Positions 20,028 through 29,143 are shown, numbered from the stretch's first letter. The stretch: DNA of 64,000 bases from Vulcaniibacterium tengchongense (GCF_003814555.1 NZ_RKQN01000002.1:496001-560000); one strand, 5' to 3'. Translations and numbers: made by a program. The notes: generated by a model not told the origin, from the letters alone.

Positions 20028-20303
20028 GTGGACTGCCGCGCCGGCTGCGGCGCGTGCTGCATCGCGCCGTCGATCGCCGCGCCGATCCCGGGCATGCCGC
20101 ACGGCAAACCGGCGGGCCTGCCCTGCGTGCAGCTCGACGACGAGCACCGCTGCCGGCTGTTCGGGCGCCCGGAGCGGCCGGCGTTCTGCGCCTCGCTGCG
20201 GCCGTCGCAGGACATGTGCGGCGCCGACCGGGAGGCCGCGCTCGCGCATCTGCGGTGGCTGGAGCGGATGACCGATCCGCGCGCCGGGAACGTTGCCGGA
20301 TAG
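20028..20303 (+). CDS. YkgJ family cysteine cluster protein
   Basis: A 91-residue protein with the metal-binding cysteine signature C-x3-C-x2-CC at its start (C3, C7, C10, C11), followed by CVQLDDEHRCRLFGRPERPAFC. This is the YkgJ family (probable zinc or iron-sulfur binding) of unknown role. The start is GTG at 20028, only three bases after aroE, so it is probably co-transcribed. No RBS is evident, in keeping with coupled translation. Confidence 0.85.
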   Translation: MDCRAGCGACCIAPSIAAPIPGMPHGKPAGLPCVQLDDEHRCRLFGRPERPAFCASLRPSQDMCGADREAALAHLRWLERMTDPRAGNVAG

Positions 20304-20454
20304 GGACGTTCCGCTCCTGCCGGCGCCGGGCCGTTCCCGCGGGCCACCGCCTTCGCCAGCCCACGCTGCGCCGCGCGCCACGCCACGCCCGGAGCGATCG
20401 CGCGTGGCGGCCGCACGCGGATGGCGAAGCGATGGGCTGCGCCGGCGCGGCGGG

Positions 20455-21240
20455 TCAGAACCACCGCGCCCACGCCCGCAGCAGCGGGTTGCCCGGCTCC
20501 GCCAGCAGCTTCGCGGTCAGCGCCAGCGACATGGTCACCAGCAGCGGCCGCACCGCGCGCCCGCCCCAGCGCATCGCCAGGTGCGCGCCGAGCTGGCCGC
20601 CGAGGATGCTGGCCACCGCCATCGCCAGCCCGGCCAGCCACAGCACGTGCCCGCCTGCGACCAGCACCGCCAGCGCCGCCAGGTTGCTGGCCAGGTTCAG
20701 CAGCTTGGTGTGGGCGGTGGCGGACACCAGGCCGAGGCCGAACAGCGCGACCAGCGCGGTGGTCAGGAACGAGCCGGTGCCGGGGCCGAAGAAGCCGTCG
20801 TAGGCGCCGATCGCGAACGCCACCGCCGCCATCGCGCCGCGGCCGAAGCGGCCGTGCCGGTCTTCCTCGCTGGCCTTGGGCGCGAGCAGGAAGTACAGCG
20901 CCATCGCGATCAGCAGCAGGGGCACGAAGCCGGCCAGGAACGAGGGGTCGACCGCCTGCAGCACGCAGGCGCCGAGCACCGAGCCGAGGAACGCCGCCAG
21001 CGCCGGCACGGCGAAGCGGCGGAAGTCGATCCGCCGCTGGCGCGCGAACGCGACCACCGCGCTGGCGGTGCCGAAGCTGCTCTGCAGCTTATTGGTGGCG
21101 ATCGCCGCCACCGGCGGCAGGCCGGCCGCCATCAGCGCCGGGATGGTGAGCAGGCCGCCGCCGCCGGCCAGCGCGTCGATCGTGCCGGCGACGAACGCCA
21201 CCGCCATCAGCGCCGCGACGGCCTCGAGTCCCGGTTCCAT
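20455..21240 (-). CDS. TSUP (TauE/SafE, YfcA-like) membrane permease
   Basis: A 261-residue inner-membrane protein with about eight hydrophobic spans. FVAGTIDALAGGGGLLTIPALMAAGLPP at the start and IGAYDGFFGPGTGSFLTTALV in the middle are the two repeats of the TauE/SafE (YfcA) family, which exports or imports sulfite-, sulfonate- or organic-acid-type anions. The ligand is not predictable. It follows the MoxR operon on the same strand but is separated by 140 bases containing short repeats, so its transcription may be independent. Confidence 0.87.
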   Translation of the reverse strand: MEPGLEAVAALMAVAFVAGTIDALAGGGGLLTIPALMAAGLPPVAAIATNKLQSSFGTASAVVAFARQRRIDFRRFAVPALAAFLGSVLGACVLQAVDPSFLAGFVPLLLIAMALYFLLAPKASEEDRHGRFGRGAMAAVAFAIGAYDGFFGPGTGSFLTTALVALFGLGLVSATAHTKLLNLASNLAALAVLVAGGHVLWLAGLAMAVASILGGQLGAHLAMRWGGRAVRPLLVTMSLALTAKLLAEPGNPLLRAWARWF

Positions 21241-21298
21241 CCAGCCCCCTTGCGAAAGGGCGCGATTCTACGCGGCGGCGAGCAACCGCGAGGCCGGG

Positions 21299-21381
21299 GA
21301 ACGAAAAACGAGCGCGCGGACGCCGCACTCGTTCCCCGTTTCCGGCTCCCCGTTCTGGTTCCCCGCTCCTGGCTCCCCGCT
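21299..21381. repeat. Short tandem-like intergenic repeat (TTCCCCG/TCCCCG units)
   Basis: Between the TSUP gene and the DUF58 gene the sequence contains several near-copies of a unit of the type GTTCCCCG or GCTCCCCG-CT, spaced about 12-17 bases apart. A similar reversed pattern (GGGAGC-GGGGAGC) occurs at 35091-35120 after parB. Such runs are common in intergenic DNA of Xanthomonadaceae and do not encode a protein here. Confidence 0.4.
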
Positions 21382-21382
21382 G

Positions 21383-22693
21383 TTACAGCAGTCCGTCGCG
21401 CTTCACCGCCAGGTACTTCTCCACCAGCGACGCGGCAAGCTGGTCGCAGGTGACGTCGAGCACCATCACCCCGTGCTCGCGCAGGGCCTCGTGCGCCGCG
21501 CTGCGCTGCTGCAGGTACTGCGCGGCGGCGCCGGCGCGGATCGCGCCGGGCAGGTCGTGCACCTCCTCGCCCAGGGCGGTGTCGAGCGCGCTCTCGCGCA
21601 GGCTGGCCACGCACACCACGTGGCGCTTGCGCAGCAGGTGCACCGCGGCGAGCAGGTCGTCCAGGTCCTCGTCGCGCAGGTTGGTCACCAGCAGCACCAG
21701 CGCGCGGCGGTTCTGGCGCAGCGCCAGCTCGGTGGCGGCGGCGAGGAAGTCGGTCGCGACCGGTTGCGGTTGCAGCGCGTAGCTGGCGCGCAGCAGTTCG
21801 TCGATCGCGCCGACGCCGCGCCGCGGCGGCACCCAGGCGCGGTCGCCGCCGGCGGCGAGCAGGCCGACCGCGTCGCCCTGCCGCAGCGCCAGGTAGGCGA
21901 CCACCAGCGCCGCATCGAGCACGTGGTCGAAGTGCGCCAGCGCGCCGTCGCGGGCGAGCAGGCGGCGGCCGGTGTCGAGCAGCAGCACCAGCTGCTGGTT
22001 GCGCTCGTCCTGGTACTCGCGCGAGATCAGCCGGCGCGCGCGCGCGGTGGCCTTCCAGTCGATCTGGCGCAGGCTGTCGCCGCGGCGGTACTCGCGCATC
22101 TGGTGGAAGTCGGTGCCCTCGCCGCGGCGCCGGCGCAGGTGCGCGCCGACCAGGCGCGAGGCCTGATCGGCGCCGAACAGCGCGAACCGCGCCAGCGGCG
22201 CGAAGTTCGGAAACACCCGCACCCGCTGCGCCGGCGGCGCGACCCGCGAATGCCGCCACAACCGCCACGGCGAATGCAGCCGCAACTGCACGCCCGCGAA
22301 CGCGAAATCGCCGCGCGCCTGCGCGCACAGGCGGTAGTCCAGGCTGCTGCGTTGGTCGCGGCGCAGCTCGAGCCGGCGCGGCAGGCCGTGCATGCGCCAG
22401 CCTCCCGGATACAGGTCGAACACGTCCAGCCGCTGCGCCCGCGCCGCGCCCTGCAGGTGCAGGCTCACCGGCCGCTCGATGCCGATCGGCCAGGTGTCGG
22501 GCACCGTCCGCTCCACCTGCGGCGTCGGCGCGCGCAGCACCCGCGCCGCGTCGAGCAGGGCCAGCGCGAGCAACAGCGCCCCGGCGGCATACCAGGTCGC
22601 CGCCGCGGCCAGGCCGAAGCCGGCCGCGGCGCCGAGCGCGGCCCATGCCGCGAGCGCCGCCAGCAGCGGCGGCGCCGGGCGCGGCAGGCTCAC
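21383..22693 (-). CDS. DUF58 domain protein (MoxR-associated)
   Basis: A 436-residue protein. Two membrane spans near the N-terminus (about residues 8-45) are followed by a beta-rich stretch and the DUF58 core: GEGTDFHQMREYRRGDSLRQIDWKATARARRLISREYQDERNQQLVLLLDTGRR, which leads into a von Willebrand A-like fold. DUF58 proteins act with MoxR ATPases in envelope or protein-maturation systems. The start is taken as GTG 22693, which overlaps the stop of the preceding gene (GTGA); a GTG two codons earlier is also possible. It ends the MoxR operon. Confidence 0.85.
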   Translation of the reverse strand: MSLPRPAPPLLAALAAWAALGAAAGFGLAAAATWYAAGALLLALALLDAARVLRAPTPQVERTVPDTWPIGIERPVSLHLQGAARAQRLDVFDLYPGGWRMHGLPRRLELRRDQRSSLDYRLCAQARGDFAFAGVQLRLHSPWRLWRHSRVAPPAQRVRVFPNFAPLARFALFGADQASRLVGAHLRRRRGEGTDFHQMREYRRGDSLRQIDWKATARARRLISREYQDERNQQLVLLLDTGRRLLARDGALAHFDHVLDAALVVAYLALRQGDAVGLLAAGGDRAWVPPRRGVGAIDELLRASYALQPQPVATDFLAAATELALRQNRRALVLLVTNLRDEDLDDLLAAVHLLRKRHVVCVASLRESALDTALGEEVHDLPGAIRAGAAAQYLQQRSAAHEALREHGVMVLDVTCDQLAASLVEKYLAVKRDGLL

Positions 22694-23118
22694 AGCCACG
22701 GCCGTTCCCCGAGCACCACCTTGCGGTAATACAGCACGTTGGCGCGATGGGCGCAGGCGAACGCCACGCCGTAGCCGGCCGCCCTGGCGGGGAGCTCGAT
22801 GCCCGCCGCCGCGCCGACGAAGGCGGCGGCGAAGGCGATCGCGAAGCAGGCGATCGCCGGGCGCCACAGCCCCTTGGCCAGGCAGTAGAGCGGGCCGAAC
22901 AGCAAGCCGAGCACGTTGAAGCCGATGGCCAGGCGTTCGCCGAACGGCAGGTCCCGGAAGGAGCCCAGTTGCGGGCCGCCGGCCTTCTCGATCAGCCGGA
23001 AGCGCCGCTTCCAGGCCGCGGACACGGGAAGCGCGTCGATGGCGTCGGCTGCCGGGCGCGGCGGCGCGGCGGCGCGCGCGGTCGGCGCCACTTCGTAGGG
23101 GTTGTACGACGGGTCCAT
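22690..23118 (-). CDS. DUF2628-like small membrane protein
   Basis: A 142-residue protein. The first 45 residues are polar and proline-rich (DPSYNPYEVAPTARAA), followed by SAAWKRRFRLIEKAGG, then two or three hydrophobic spans and YGVAFACAHRANVLYYRKVVLG. The WKxRF...IEKAGG and ANxxYYRK patterns resemble DUF2628 proteins. It lies between the MoxR and DUF58 genes, overlapping the latter by four bases. Its placement is unusual, since moxR and DUF58 genes are normally adjacent. The frame is open far upstream, but the ATG at 23118 follows an AAGGAACC ribosome binding site. Confidence 0.75.
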   Translation of the reverse strand: MDPSYNPYEVAPTARAAAPPRPAADAIDALPVSAAWKRRFRLIEKAGGPQLGSFRDLPFGERLAIGFNVLGLLFGPLYCLAKGLWRPAIACFAIAFAAAFVGAAAGIELPARAAGYGVAFACAHRANVLYYRKVVLGERPWL

Positions 23119-23144
23119 GCTTGGTTCCTTCTGCGACGACGGGC

Positions 23145-24137
23145 CTATTCGCGCGGCGCCTCGACCTTGGCCAGCAGTGCGTGCAGCACGTCGTCCGCGC
23201 TCTGGCCTTCGATCTGCAGCTCCGGCGCCAGCGCGATGCGGTGGCGCAGCGCCGGCTTGGCGATCTCGCGCACGTCGTCCGGGGTGACGAAGTCGCGCCC
23301 GTCCAGCACCGCCTGCGCGCGCGCCGCGCGCACCAGCGCCAGGCTGCCGCGCGGCCCGGCGCCGAGCGCGATCCCGGCCCAGTCGCGGGTGGCGGCGGCG
23401 ATCCGCACCGCGTAGTCCAGCACCGCCTCGTCCACCGTCACCTGCGCGGTGCCGGCCTGCATCGCCACCACCTCCTGCGGGCCGAGCACGCGCCGCACCT
23501 GCGAGAGGTCGAAGTCGGCGGCGCTGCGGCCCTGGCTCACCGCCGCGACCATGCGCTTCTCGTCCGCGCGCGAGGGATAGCCGATCAGGATCTTCAGCAG
23601 GAAGCGGTCGAGCTGCGCCTCCGGCAACGGGTAGGTGCCTTCCTGCTCGACCGGGTTCTGCGTGGCCAGGGTCAGGAACGGCGGCGCCAGCGGGAAGCTG
23701 TGCCCTTCCACCGTCACCTGCAGCTCGGCCATCGCCTCCAGCAGCGCGGACTGGGTCTTGGCGGGGGCGCGGTTGATCTCGTCGGCCAGCAGCAGGTGGG
23801 TGAACACCGGGCCGCGGCGGATGTTGAAGGTCTCGGTCTTCGGGTTCCACACCGCGTGGCCGCTGATGTCGCTGGGCATCAGGTCCGGGGTGAACTGCAC
23901 GCGCGCGAAGCTGCAGTCCAGCGCCCGCGACAGCGCCCGCACCAGCAGGGTCTTGCCCAGGCCCGGCACGCCCTCGATCAGCACGTGGCCGCCGGCGAGC
24001 AGGGCGATCAGCACCTGGTCCAGCACCGCCTCCTGGCCGATGAAGGCCTTGCCGACTTCGGCGCGCACCGCGGCGGCGCGTTCGGCGAGCGCGGCGCCGG
24101 TGATCGGGGCGAGGGGCGTGGCGGTGTCGGCGTTCAT
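23145..24137 (-). CDS. MoxR family AAA+ ATPase
   Basis: A 330-residue ATPase of the MoxR (AAA_3) family. Walker A GVPGLGKT, Walker B LLLADEINRAPAKTQSALLEAM, sensor 1 LATQNPVEQEGTYPLPEAQLDRFL and the C-terminal lid domain with sensor 2 (GAGPRGSLALVRAARAQA) are all present. MoxR proteins work as chaperone-like partners of vWA-domain proteins, here most likely the DUF58 and DUF4129 products of the same operon. No substrate can be named. Confidence 0.93.
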   Translation of the reverse strand: MNADTATPLAPITGAALAERAAAVRAEVGKAFIGQEAVLDQVLIALLAGGHVLIEGVPGLGKTLLVRALSRALDCSFARVQFTPDLMPSDISGHAVWNPKTETFNIRRGPVFTHLLLADEINRAPAKTQSALLEAMAELQVTVEGHSFPLAPPFLTLATQNPVEQEGTYPLPEAQLDRFLLKILIGYPSRADEKRMVAAVSQGRSAADFDLSQVRRVLGPQEVVAMQAGTAQVTVDEAVLDYAVRIAAATRDWAGIALGAGPRGSLALVRAARAQAVLDGRDFVTPDDVREIAKPALRHRIALAPELQIEGQSADDVLHALLAKVEAPRE

Positions 24138-24156
24138 GGCGGTCTCGGGATCGTCG

Positions 24157-25293
24157 TCAGAGGGAATTGCGCAGGCGGACCAGGGTGGCGACGCGCTGGC
24201 GGAAGCCGGCGTGGTCGTGCGGGAACGGCGTGGCCAGGGCGTCGCGGATCTGCGCCGGCGGCAGGCCGAAGCGCTCGGCCAGCAGCGCCGCCTGCGTCTC
24301 GCCGGCCAGGGCCGCGGCCCGCGGGTCGCGCCGGCGCAGGCGGGCGAGGAAGGCCTCGCGCGCCGCCGCGTGCAGCAGGTGGCCGTAGCCGTAGCGGTAG
24401 GCGTGCGCGCCGGCGGCTTCGACGTGCTCCAGCAGCGAGCGGCGCTCGCGCGGGGCCGGTTCCAGCAGCGGGCCGAAGCGCTGCGCGCGGGCCCAGAGCG
24501 CGCCGAGCAGCGCCAGCAGCAGCGGCGCCCAGGCCATCCAGTGCTGGCGCAGCAGGGTCGCCCAGAACGAGGGCATGCGCGCGTCGTAGATCAGGTGCAC
24601 GGTGCCCCCGCGGTAGTTCGGCGCCAGCAGCTGCCGGGCCAGGGCGATGTGCGTCGGCTCCTTGAGCGCGGCGTTGCCGAGGTAGTCGAAATCGGCGAGC
24701 ACGTCCACCGTGCCGGCGCCGTGGGCCAGGCGCATGTAGACGTAACCGCCTTCGGGGCTGGCCCAGGCCAGGCGCGGCGCGCCCGCATCCGGCGCGGTGA
24801 AGCGGCGGCCGCGGCAGAACTCGACGTGGCCGCCTTCGCCGCGCACCCGCAGGCCGGTGCAGGCCGGCGGCGCGAGCATCGGCGCCAGGCCGAGCGCGTC
24901 CAGCACCGGCACCGGCGCTTCCGGGTCCAGCGGCCCCGGCGGCGGCGTGCGCAGCAGCAGGTGCCCGCCGCGCTCGACCCAGGCCAGCAGCGCCGCCGCT
25001 TCGCGCGCGCGCAGGCTGCGCGGGTCGCCGTACAGCAGCACGGTGTCGCCCGGCGCCGGCGGATGCCGCTCCAGCTGCAGCCGCGGCCGCGCCTGCGCGC
25101 GCACCCCGTCGGCGCGCAGCGCCAGCAGCAGCACGTGCAGCGGGTTGCGGCGCAGCTCCGGCCCGGGCGGCAGGTCGACGGTTTCCTCGACCCGCTCGTA
25201 GGTGCGCAGCCACCAGGCGGCGAACGCCGCCGCGCCCGCGCCGAGCAGCAGCGCCAGCGCCACCGCCCCCAGGTGCGCGCGCGTCGGCCTCAT
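24157..25293 (-). CDS. DUF4350 domain membrane protein
   Basis: A 378-residue protein with an N-terminal membrane anchor (HLGAVALALLLGAGAAAFAAWWL), then the DUF4350 domain: NPLHVLLLALRADG, DTVLLYGDPRSL and LLAWVERGGHLLLRTPPP. A second hydrophobic stretch lies near residue 235 (MAWAPLLLALLGALWARA). The domain resembles the glutamine-amidotransferase-like fold found in MoxR clusters. The ATG at 25293 overlaps the stop of the DUF4129 gene by four bases. Role in the MoxR pathway unknown. Confidence 0.85.
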   Translation of the reverse strand: MRPTRAHLGAVALALLLGAGAAAFAAWWLRTYERVEETVDLPPGPELRRNPLHVLLLALRADGVRAQARPRLQLERHPPAPGDTVLLYGDPRSLRAREAAALLAWVERGGHLLLRTPPPGPLDPEAPVPVLDALGLAPMLAPPACTGLRVRGEGGHVEFCRGRRFTAPDAGAPRLAWASPEGGYVYMRLAHGAGTVDVLADFDYLGNAALKEPTHIALARQLLAPNYRGGTVHLIYDARMPSFWATLLRQHWMAWAPLLLALLGALWARAQRFGPLLEPAPRERRSLLEHVEAAGAHAYRYGYGHLLHAAAREAFLARLRRRDPRAAALAGETQAALLAERFGLPPAQIRDALATPFPHDHAGFRQRVATLVRLRNSL

Positions 25294-26870
25294 GCCGGCC
25301 GCTCCGCCGCGTCGGCAGCGGGCGCCTGCCAGAACCGCCGCGCCAGCGCGGCCAGCAGCGCCTCGAATTCCTCCGCGCCCGGCAACCGCTGCGCGTACGC
25401 GGCGTACTGCCACACGCGCACCGCGCGCGCGAACAGGTCGCGGTCCTCGGCCTGCGGCAGCCTGCGCGCGGCGCGCAGGCACTCGGCCTCGGTCGCGCCC
25501 GGCACCGGCACCCACTGCGCGCGCCGGGCCATCGCCGCGACGCTGGCGCGGTAGGCCAGCGCCAGCGCCTCGCGTTCGCGCCCTTCGCGCCACAAGCGGC
25601 GCGCCGCGCCGGCGACGTCGTCCGGCAGCGGCGCCGCCGCGTCCAGCGCCTGGTGCCGGATCTCGCCCGGTTCGCGCCGCTCGCGCGCGACGCCGTCGCG
25701 CAGCCACGGCAGCCAGCGCTTGGCGGTCAGCAGCAGGGCCAGGACCAGCGCCGCGAACAGCAGCCACAGGCCGTATTCGCCGACCGCCGCAACCAGCGCA
25801 CCGAGCGCGCGCAGCGGCGCCGACGCCGGCTTGTGCGCCTTCGGCGCGTCCGGATGCTTCTTCTTCCAGACGTGGACCGTGCGCTTGGGGCTGACGCTGG
25901 GATCGGCGTAGGCGCGTCGCACCGCCTCGCGCAGGCTGCGGTCGTCGGCGAGCCGGCCGCCGAACACCGTCGCCAGCGGCGTGTGCCGGGCGTCCGCGCC
26001 CGCATCGGCGGCCGGCGCGGCACGCGGCGCGGGCGCCGGCGCGCGTTCCTGCGCCGCGGCGCGCGGCGCCACGGCCAGCGCGCCCGCCGCGACCAGCGCC
26101 AGCGCGGCCGCGGCGGTGCTCAGGCGCGCGCGCAGGCGGCGCAGGCTCAGCTCGATGTCCCAGGCCTCGATCTCGGTCCGGCGATTGAGATACAGGCCGA
26201 AACCTGCGCCGACGTAGAACGGTTCGACCAGGCTGGTCGCCGCCCAGGTCGCCAGGTTGAAGCCCAGCACCAAGCCGTCGGGCGATTCGGCCAGCAGCGC
26301 CCAGGCGCGTTGCGCCACCTGCGGCAGGTACTCGTTCGGCACGAACAGCAACGCCAGCACCGAAAGGCCCAAGTACAGCGCGATCTCGAAATGCACGCAG
26401 ACCAGGGTGAGCAGGCCGGCGACGCCGTACACCGGCGTGCCCAGCGCGCGCCGGCGCGCGCGCGCGTCGGCGCCGGCCGCGCCCTCGAGCAGGTCCACCG
26501 GCAGGTACAGCGCGCGCAGCGGGCCCAGCCGGCGCCAGGTGAGATAGGCCGGCAGCCAGCGCAGGCCCCAGCGCAGCTGCGCGCGCAGGGTGGCGCGCGC
26601 GTCCGGCACCTCGCCGAACACCGCGCGCGAGAGCACGTACAGCGGAATGCGGTCGAACGCCGGCTTCAGCCACCACATCGCCAGCCCCGCCGCCCACAGC
26701 GCGTCCGCGGCCCAGGCCAGCGCGTTGCACAGCAGCAGCGCCGGCAGGCTCGCCCACAGCCACGGCCGCCAGATCGCGCCGGCGTGGCGCCGCACCAGCG
26801 CGGCGCCGAGCTCGAACGCCTCCCACGCGGTGCGCGGGCGCAAGGCCACGGTGAGCGCTTCGATCTTCAC
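25290..26870 (-). CDS. DUF4129 domain membrane protein
   Basis: A 526-residue protein with several membrane spans in the first 290 residues, an alanine/proline-rich segment (about 275-300), another span near residue 365 (LWLLFAALVLALLLTAKRW) and a C-terminal DUF4129 domain: EREALALAYRASVAAMARRAQWVPVPGATEAECLRAARR and FARAVRVWQYAAYAQRLP. The start is GTG 26870, overlapping the stop of the SpoIIM-like gene (GTGA). DUF4129 is a usual partner of MoxR/DUF58 systems. The large membrane N-terminus suggests it is the main membrane scaffold. Confidence 0.85.
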   Translation of the reverse strand: MKIEALTVALRPRTAWEAFELGAALVRRHAGAIWRPWLWASLPALLLCNALAWAADALWAAGLAMWWLKPAFDRIPLYVLSRAVFGEVPDARATLRAQLRWGLRWLPAYLTWRRLGPLRALYLPVDLLEGAAGADARARRRALGTPVYGVAGLLTLVCVHFEIALYLGLSVLALLFVPNEYLPQVAQRAWALLAESPDGLVLGFNLATWAATSLVEPFYVGAGFGLYLNRRTEIEAWDIELSLRRLRARLSTAAAALALVAAGALAVAPRAAAQERAPAPAPRAAPAADAGADARHTPLATVFGGRLADDRSLREAVRRAYADPSVSPKRTVHVWKKKHPDAPKAHKPASAPLRALGALVAAVGEYGLWLLFAALVLALLLTAKRWLPWLRDGVARERREPGEIRHQALDAAAPLPDDVAGAARRLWREGREREALALAYRASVAAMARRAQWVPVPGATEAECLRAARRLPQAEDRDLFARAVRVWQYAAYAQRLPGAEEFEALLAALARRFWQAPAADAAERPA

Positions 26871-27883
26871 GGCGCGGCGTCCTCGTCCTCGTCGTCGCGG
26901 TCGCGCCCGCCGCGCCACAGCCACACGCCGGTCAGCCCCCACAGCGCCGCGCCGGCCGCGTACTTGATCCCCGCGGGCATCCAGCCGATGGACGACCAGA
27001 ACGCCTCGACGAACGCGGCGAACACCAGCATCGCCAGCACGCCCAGGCACAGCCGCGCGCCGCGCCGGCCGCCGACCCGCAGCGCCTCGCCGCGCGGCAG
27101 CCGGCCGGGCGCGACCAGCGCCAGCCCCAGGCGCAGGCCGGCGCCGCCGGCGATCACGATCGCCGTCAGTTCCGGCGCCGAATGCCCGGCGACGAAGCGC
27201 CAGAACGGATCGCCATGCCCCACCGCCTGCAGGTGCCCGGCGATACCGCCGATGGTGACGCCGTTGGCCACCAGCACCGCCATCGCGCCGACGCCCGCGA
27301 GCAGGCCGCCGGCGAAGGTGCGGAAGCCGATGCTGACGTTGTTCCAGATGTAGTAGCCGAACATGCCCAGGTCGGTGCCGCTGTCGCGGCCGAGCTTGCG
27401 CGAGGGATCGGCCGGGTCGTACATCGATTCGAAGCGCAGCAGCTGCGCCGGGTCGAACAGCGAGGCGGACAGCTCCGGCTGCAGCTGGATCGCGACGAAG
27501 ATCGCCAGCAGCGGCAGCCAGAACAGCGCCGCCGCCGCCAGCATGCAGGCGCGCTCGGCGCGCACCAGGCGCGGGAAGTCGGCCAGCAGGAACTCCAGCG
27601 CGCGCCGCCAGCGCGGCGCCGGCGCGCGGTACAGCACCTCGTGGCCGCGCTGCATCAGCCGCTGCAGGCGCGCGACCACCGCGGGGCTGTAGCCGCGCCG
27701 CCGCGCCAGCGCGAGCTGCTGGCACAGGCGCCGGTAGCGTGCGGGCATCTCGTGGTCGGCCAGGCCGTGCCATTCGCGGCGGCTGGCGCGGGCGCGCCGC
27801 GCGCTGCCGGCGCGCGCGTCCAGCCAGCGCTCCAGCGCCTGCCACTCGGCCTCGTGCTTGCGGACGAACCGTTCCTGGCGCAT
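26867..27883 (-). CDS. Stage II sporulation protein M (SpoIIM) family membrane protein
   Basis: A 338-residue protein. The first 100 residues are charged and helical (RQERFVRKHEAEWQALERWL is a family marker). It is followed by about six membrane spans with the SpoIIM/DUF95 motifs YYIWNNVSIGFRTFAGGLLAGVG and GHSAPELTAIVIAGGAGLRLG. This is not a sporulating organism; such proteins are constant companions of RDD and MoxR genes in Gram-negative bacteria. The C-terminus ends in an acidic tail (DRDDEDEDAAP). Confidence 0.88.
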   Translation of the reverse strand: MRQERFVRKHEAEWQALERWLDARAGSARRARASRREWHGLADHEMPARYRRLCQQLALARRRGYSPAVVARLQRLMQRGHEVLYRAPAPRWRRALEFLLADFPRLVRAERACMLAAAALFWLPLLAIFVAIQLQPELSASLFDPAQLLRFESMYDPADPSRKLGRDSGTDLGMFGYYIWNNVSIGFRTFAGGLLAGVGAMAVLVANGVTIGGIAGHLQAVGHGDPFWRFVAGHSAPELTAIVIAGGAGLRLGLALVAPGRLPRGEALRVGGRRGARLCLGVLAMLVFAAFVEAFWSSIGWMPAGIKYAAGAALWGLTGVWLWRGGRDRDDEDEDAAP

Positions 27884-27892
27884 CGCCGCTCC

Positions 27893-28576
27893 CTAGCGCC
27901 GTCCGAGCAGCCAATTGGCGATCGCGTACAGGCGCGTCACGCCCGGCGCGCCGCGCATGCCGGTCAGCGGTTCGGCCAGGTCGGCCAGTTCCTCCTGCCG
28001 GGCCGGGGTCAGGCGCGGGCCGCGTTCGGCGAAGGCGAGCAGCGCGGCCTGCTCGTGCGGCCGCAGCGCGAGCGGCGGCGCCAGCGCCCCCGGCACGGCC
28101 GGCGCCGGCGGCGGCTGGTCGCGCGGCTCGTGCACCACCAGGGTGCCGGCGACCAGGTCGCCCAGGCGCCGGCTCCAGGGGTCGAGCAGGCTCGCGGTCA
28201 GGCCGGTGGCGTAGGCCAGCGGCAACATGTCGACCGCGCGCAGCAGGTTGCGCACGAACGCCGCGAGCCAGCCGACCGGCGCGCCATTGGCGGCGACCAC
28301 GCGCAGGCCGAGCGCGCGCTTGCCCGGCGTGCGCCCCTTCCACAGCGCCTCGAACAGCACCGGGTAGAACCAGTACAGCAGGAACATCGTGACCGCGTAG
28401 AACCCCATGCCGCCGCGGCCCAGCGCGCCGAACGCCATGCCGGCGACCGCCAGCGCGGCGAAGCGGATCGCGAAGTCGATCGCCCAGGCCAGCGCGCGCG
28501 GCACCGGCCCGGCCGCGGGCAGGTGCAGGGCCACGCCCTCGGGCGTGACCACCTCGCGGTAGGTGTCCAGGAGCAT
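27893..28576 (-). CDS. RDD family membrane protein (1)
   Basis: A 227-residue protein with RDD membrane-domain features: RALAWAIDFAIRF at span 1, LFEALWKGRTPGKRALGLRVV between spans, AFVRNLLRAVDMLPLAYATG, and SRRLGDLVAGTLVVHEP at the end of the domain. A 75-residue soluble tail follows. RDD proteins are thought to transport ions or assist membrane complexes. It starts ten bases after the other RDD gene and ends nine bases before the SpoIIM-like gene. Confidence 0.88.
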   Translation of the reverse strand: MLLDTYREVVTPEGVALHLPAAGPVPRALAWAIDFAIRFAALAVAGMAFGALGRGGMGFYAVTMFLLYWFYPVLFEALWKGRTPGKRALGLRVVAANGAPVGWLAAFVRNLLRAVDMLPLAYATGLTASLLDPWSRRLGDLVAGTLVVHEPRDQPPPAPAVPGALAPPLALRPHEQAALLAFAERGPRLTPARQEELADLAEPLTGMRGAPGVTRLYAIANWLLGRR

Positions 28577-28586
28577 CCGTCGCGGC

Positions 28587-29081
28587 TCAGGCGTTCACGA
28601 CGAGGGTGTCGGCGATGTAGTCGTGCAGGCAGCGCCGCTCCACGCCGAAGATCCACAGCACGTTGGCGAGGCCGAACGCCGGGCCGAGGTACGGGATCTG
28701 CCCGATGACGCCGGGCACCACGCCGCGCAGCCAGAAGATCCGGGCGAGCCGGGCGCGGCTGTAGTCGCTGCGCACGATGCGGATGCCGACCCAGCGCTTG
28801 CCCAGGGTCTGGCCCTCGCGGGCCAGCAGCACCAGCTGCCAGATCGCCAGCGCGACCAGCGCCAGCAGGGTGAGCAGCAGCAGCGCCGGCGCCAGCGCCG
28901 CCAGCGCGATCGCGCCATCCGCCAGCTGCGCCAGCAGCCGCGGCAACCGGCCGGCCCTGACCGGCACCTCCCCGGCCTCGGCGGCGTCCGCGGCGGTGGC
29001 GGCCTCGGCGCGCGGGCGCGGCGGCGCCTGCACCGGCGCCGCCGGCGCGGCGTACGGGTTGCGGAACTCGAACTCGTCCAT
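28587..29081 (-). CDS. RDD family membrane protein (2)
   Basis: A 164-residue protein. After a polar alanine-rich lead of about 45 residues it has an RDD domain with two to three spans: RLLAQLADGAIALAAL, EGQTLGKRWVGIRIVRSDY, FWLRGVVPGVIGQIPYLGP and RRCLHDYIADTLVVNA. The ATG at 29081 follows a clear AAAGGGGG ribosome binding site, and this is the first gene of the MoxR operon, so the promoter should lie in 29082-29143. Two RDD genes side by side probably form a heteromer. Confidence 0.85.
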   Translation of the reverse strand: MDEFEFRNPYAAPAAPVQAPPRPRAEAATAADAAEAGEVPVRAGRLPRLLAQLADGAIALAALAPALLLLTLLALVALAIWQLVLLAREGQTLGKRWVGIRIVRSDYSRARLARIFWLRGVVPGVIGQIPYLGPAFGLANVLWIFGVERRCLHDYIADTLVVNA

Positions 29082-29143
29082 GGCGTTTCCCCCTTTCCTT
29101 TCCTGGCGCATGGTGGCGGCGGCCCCCTGCCGCCGCCCGCCGG

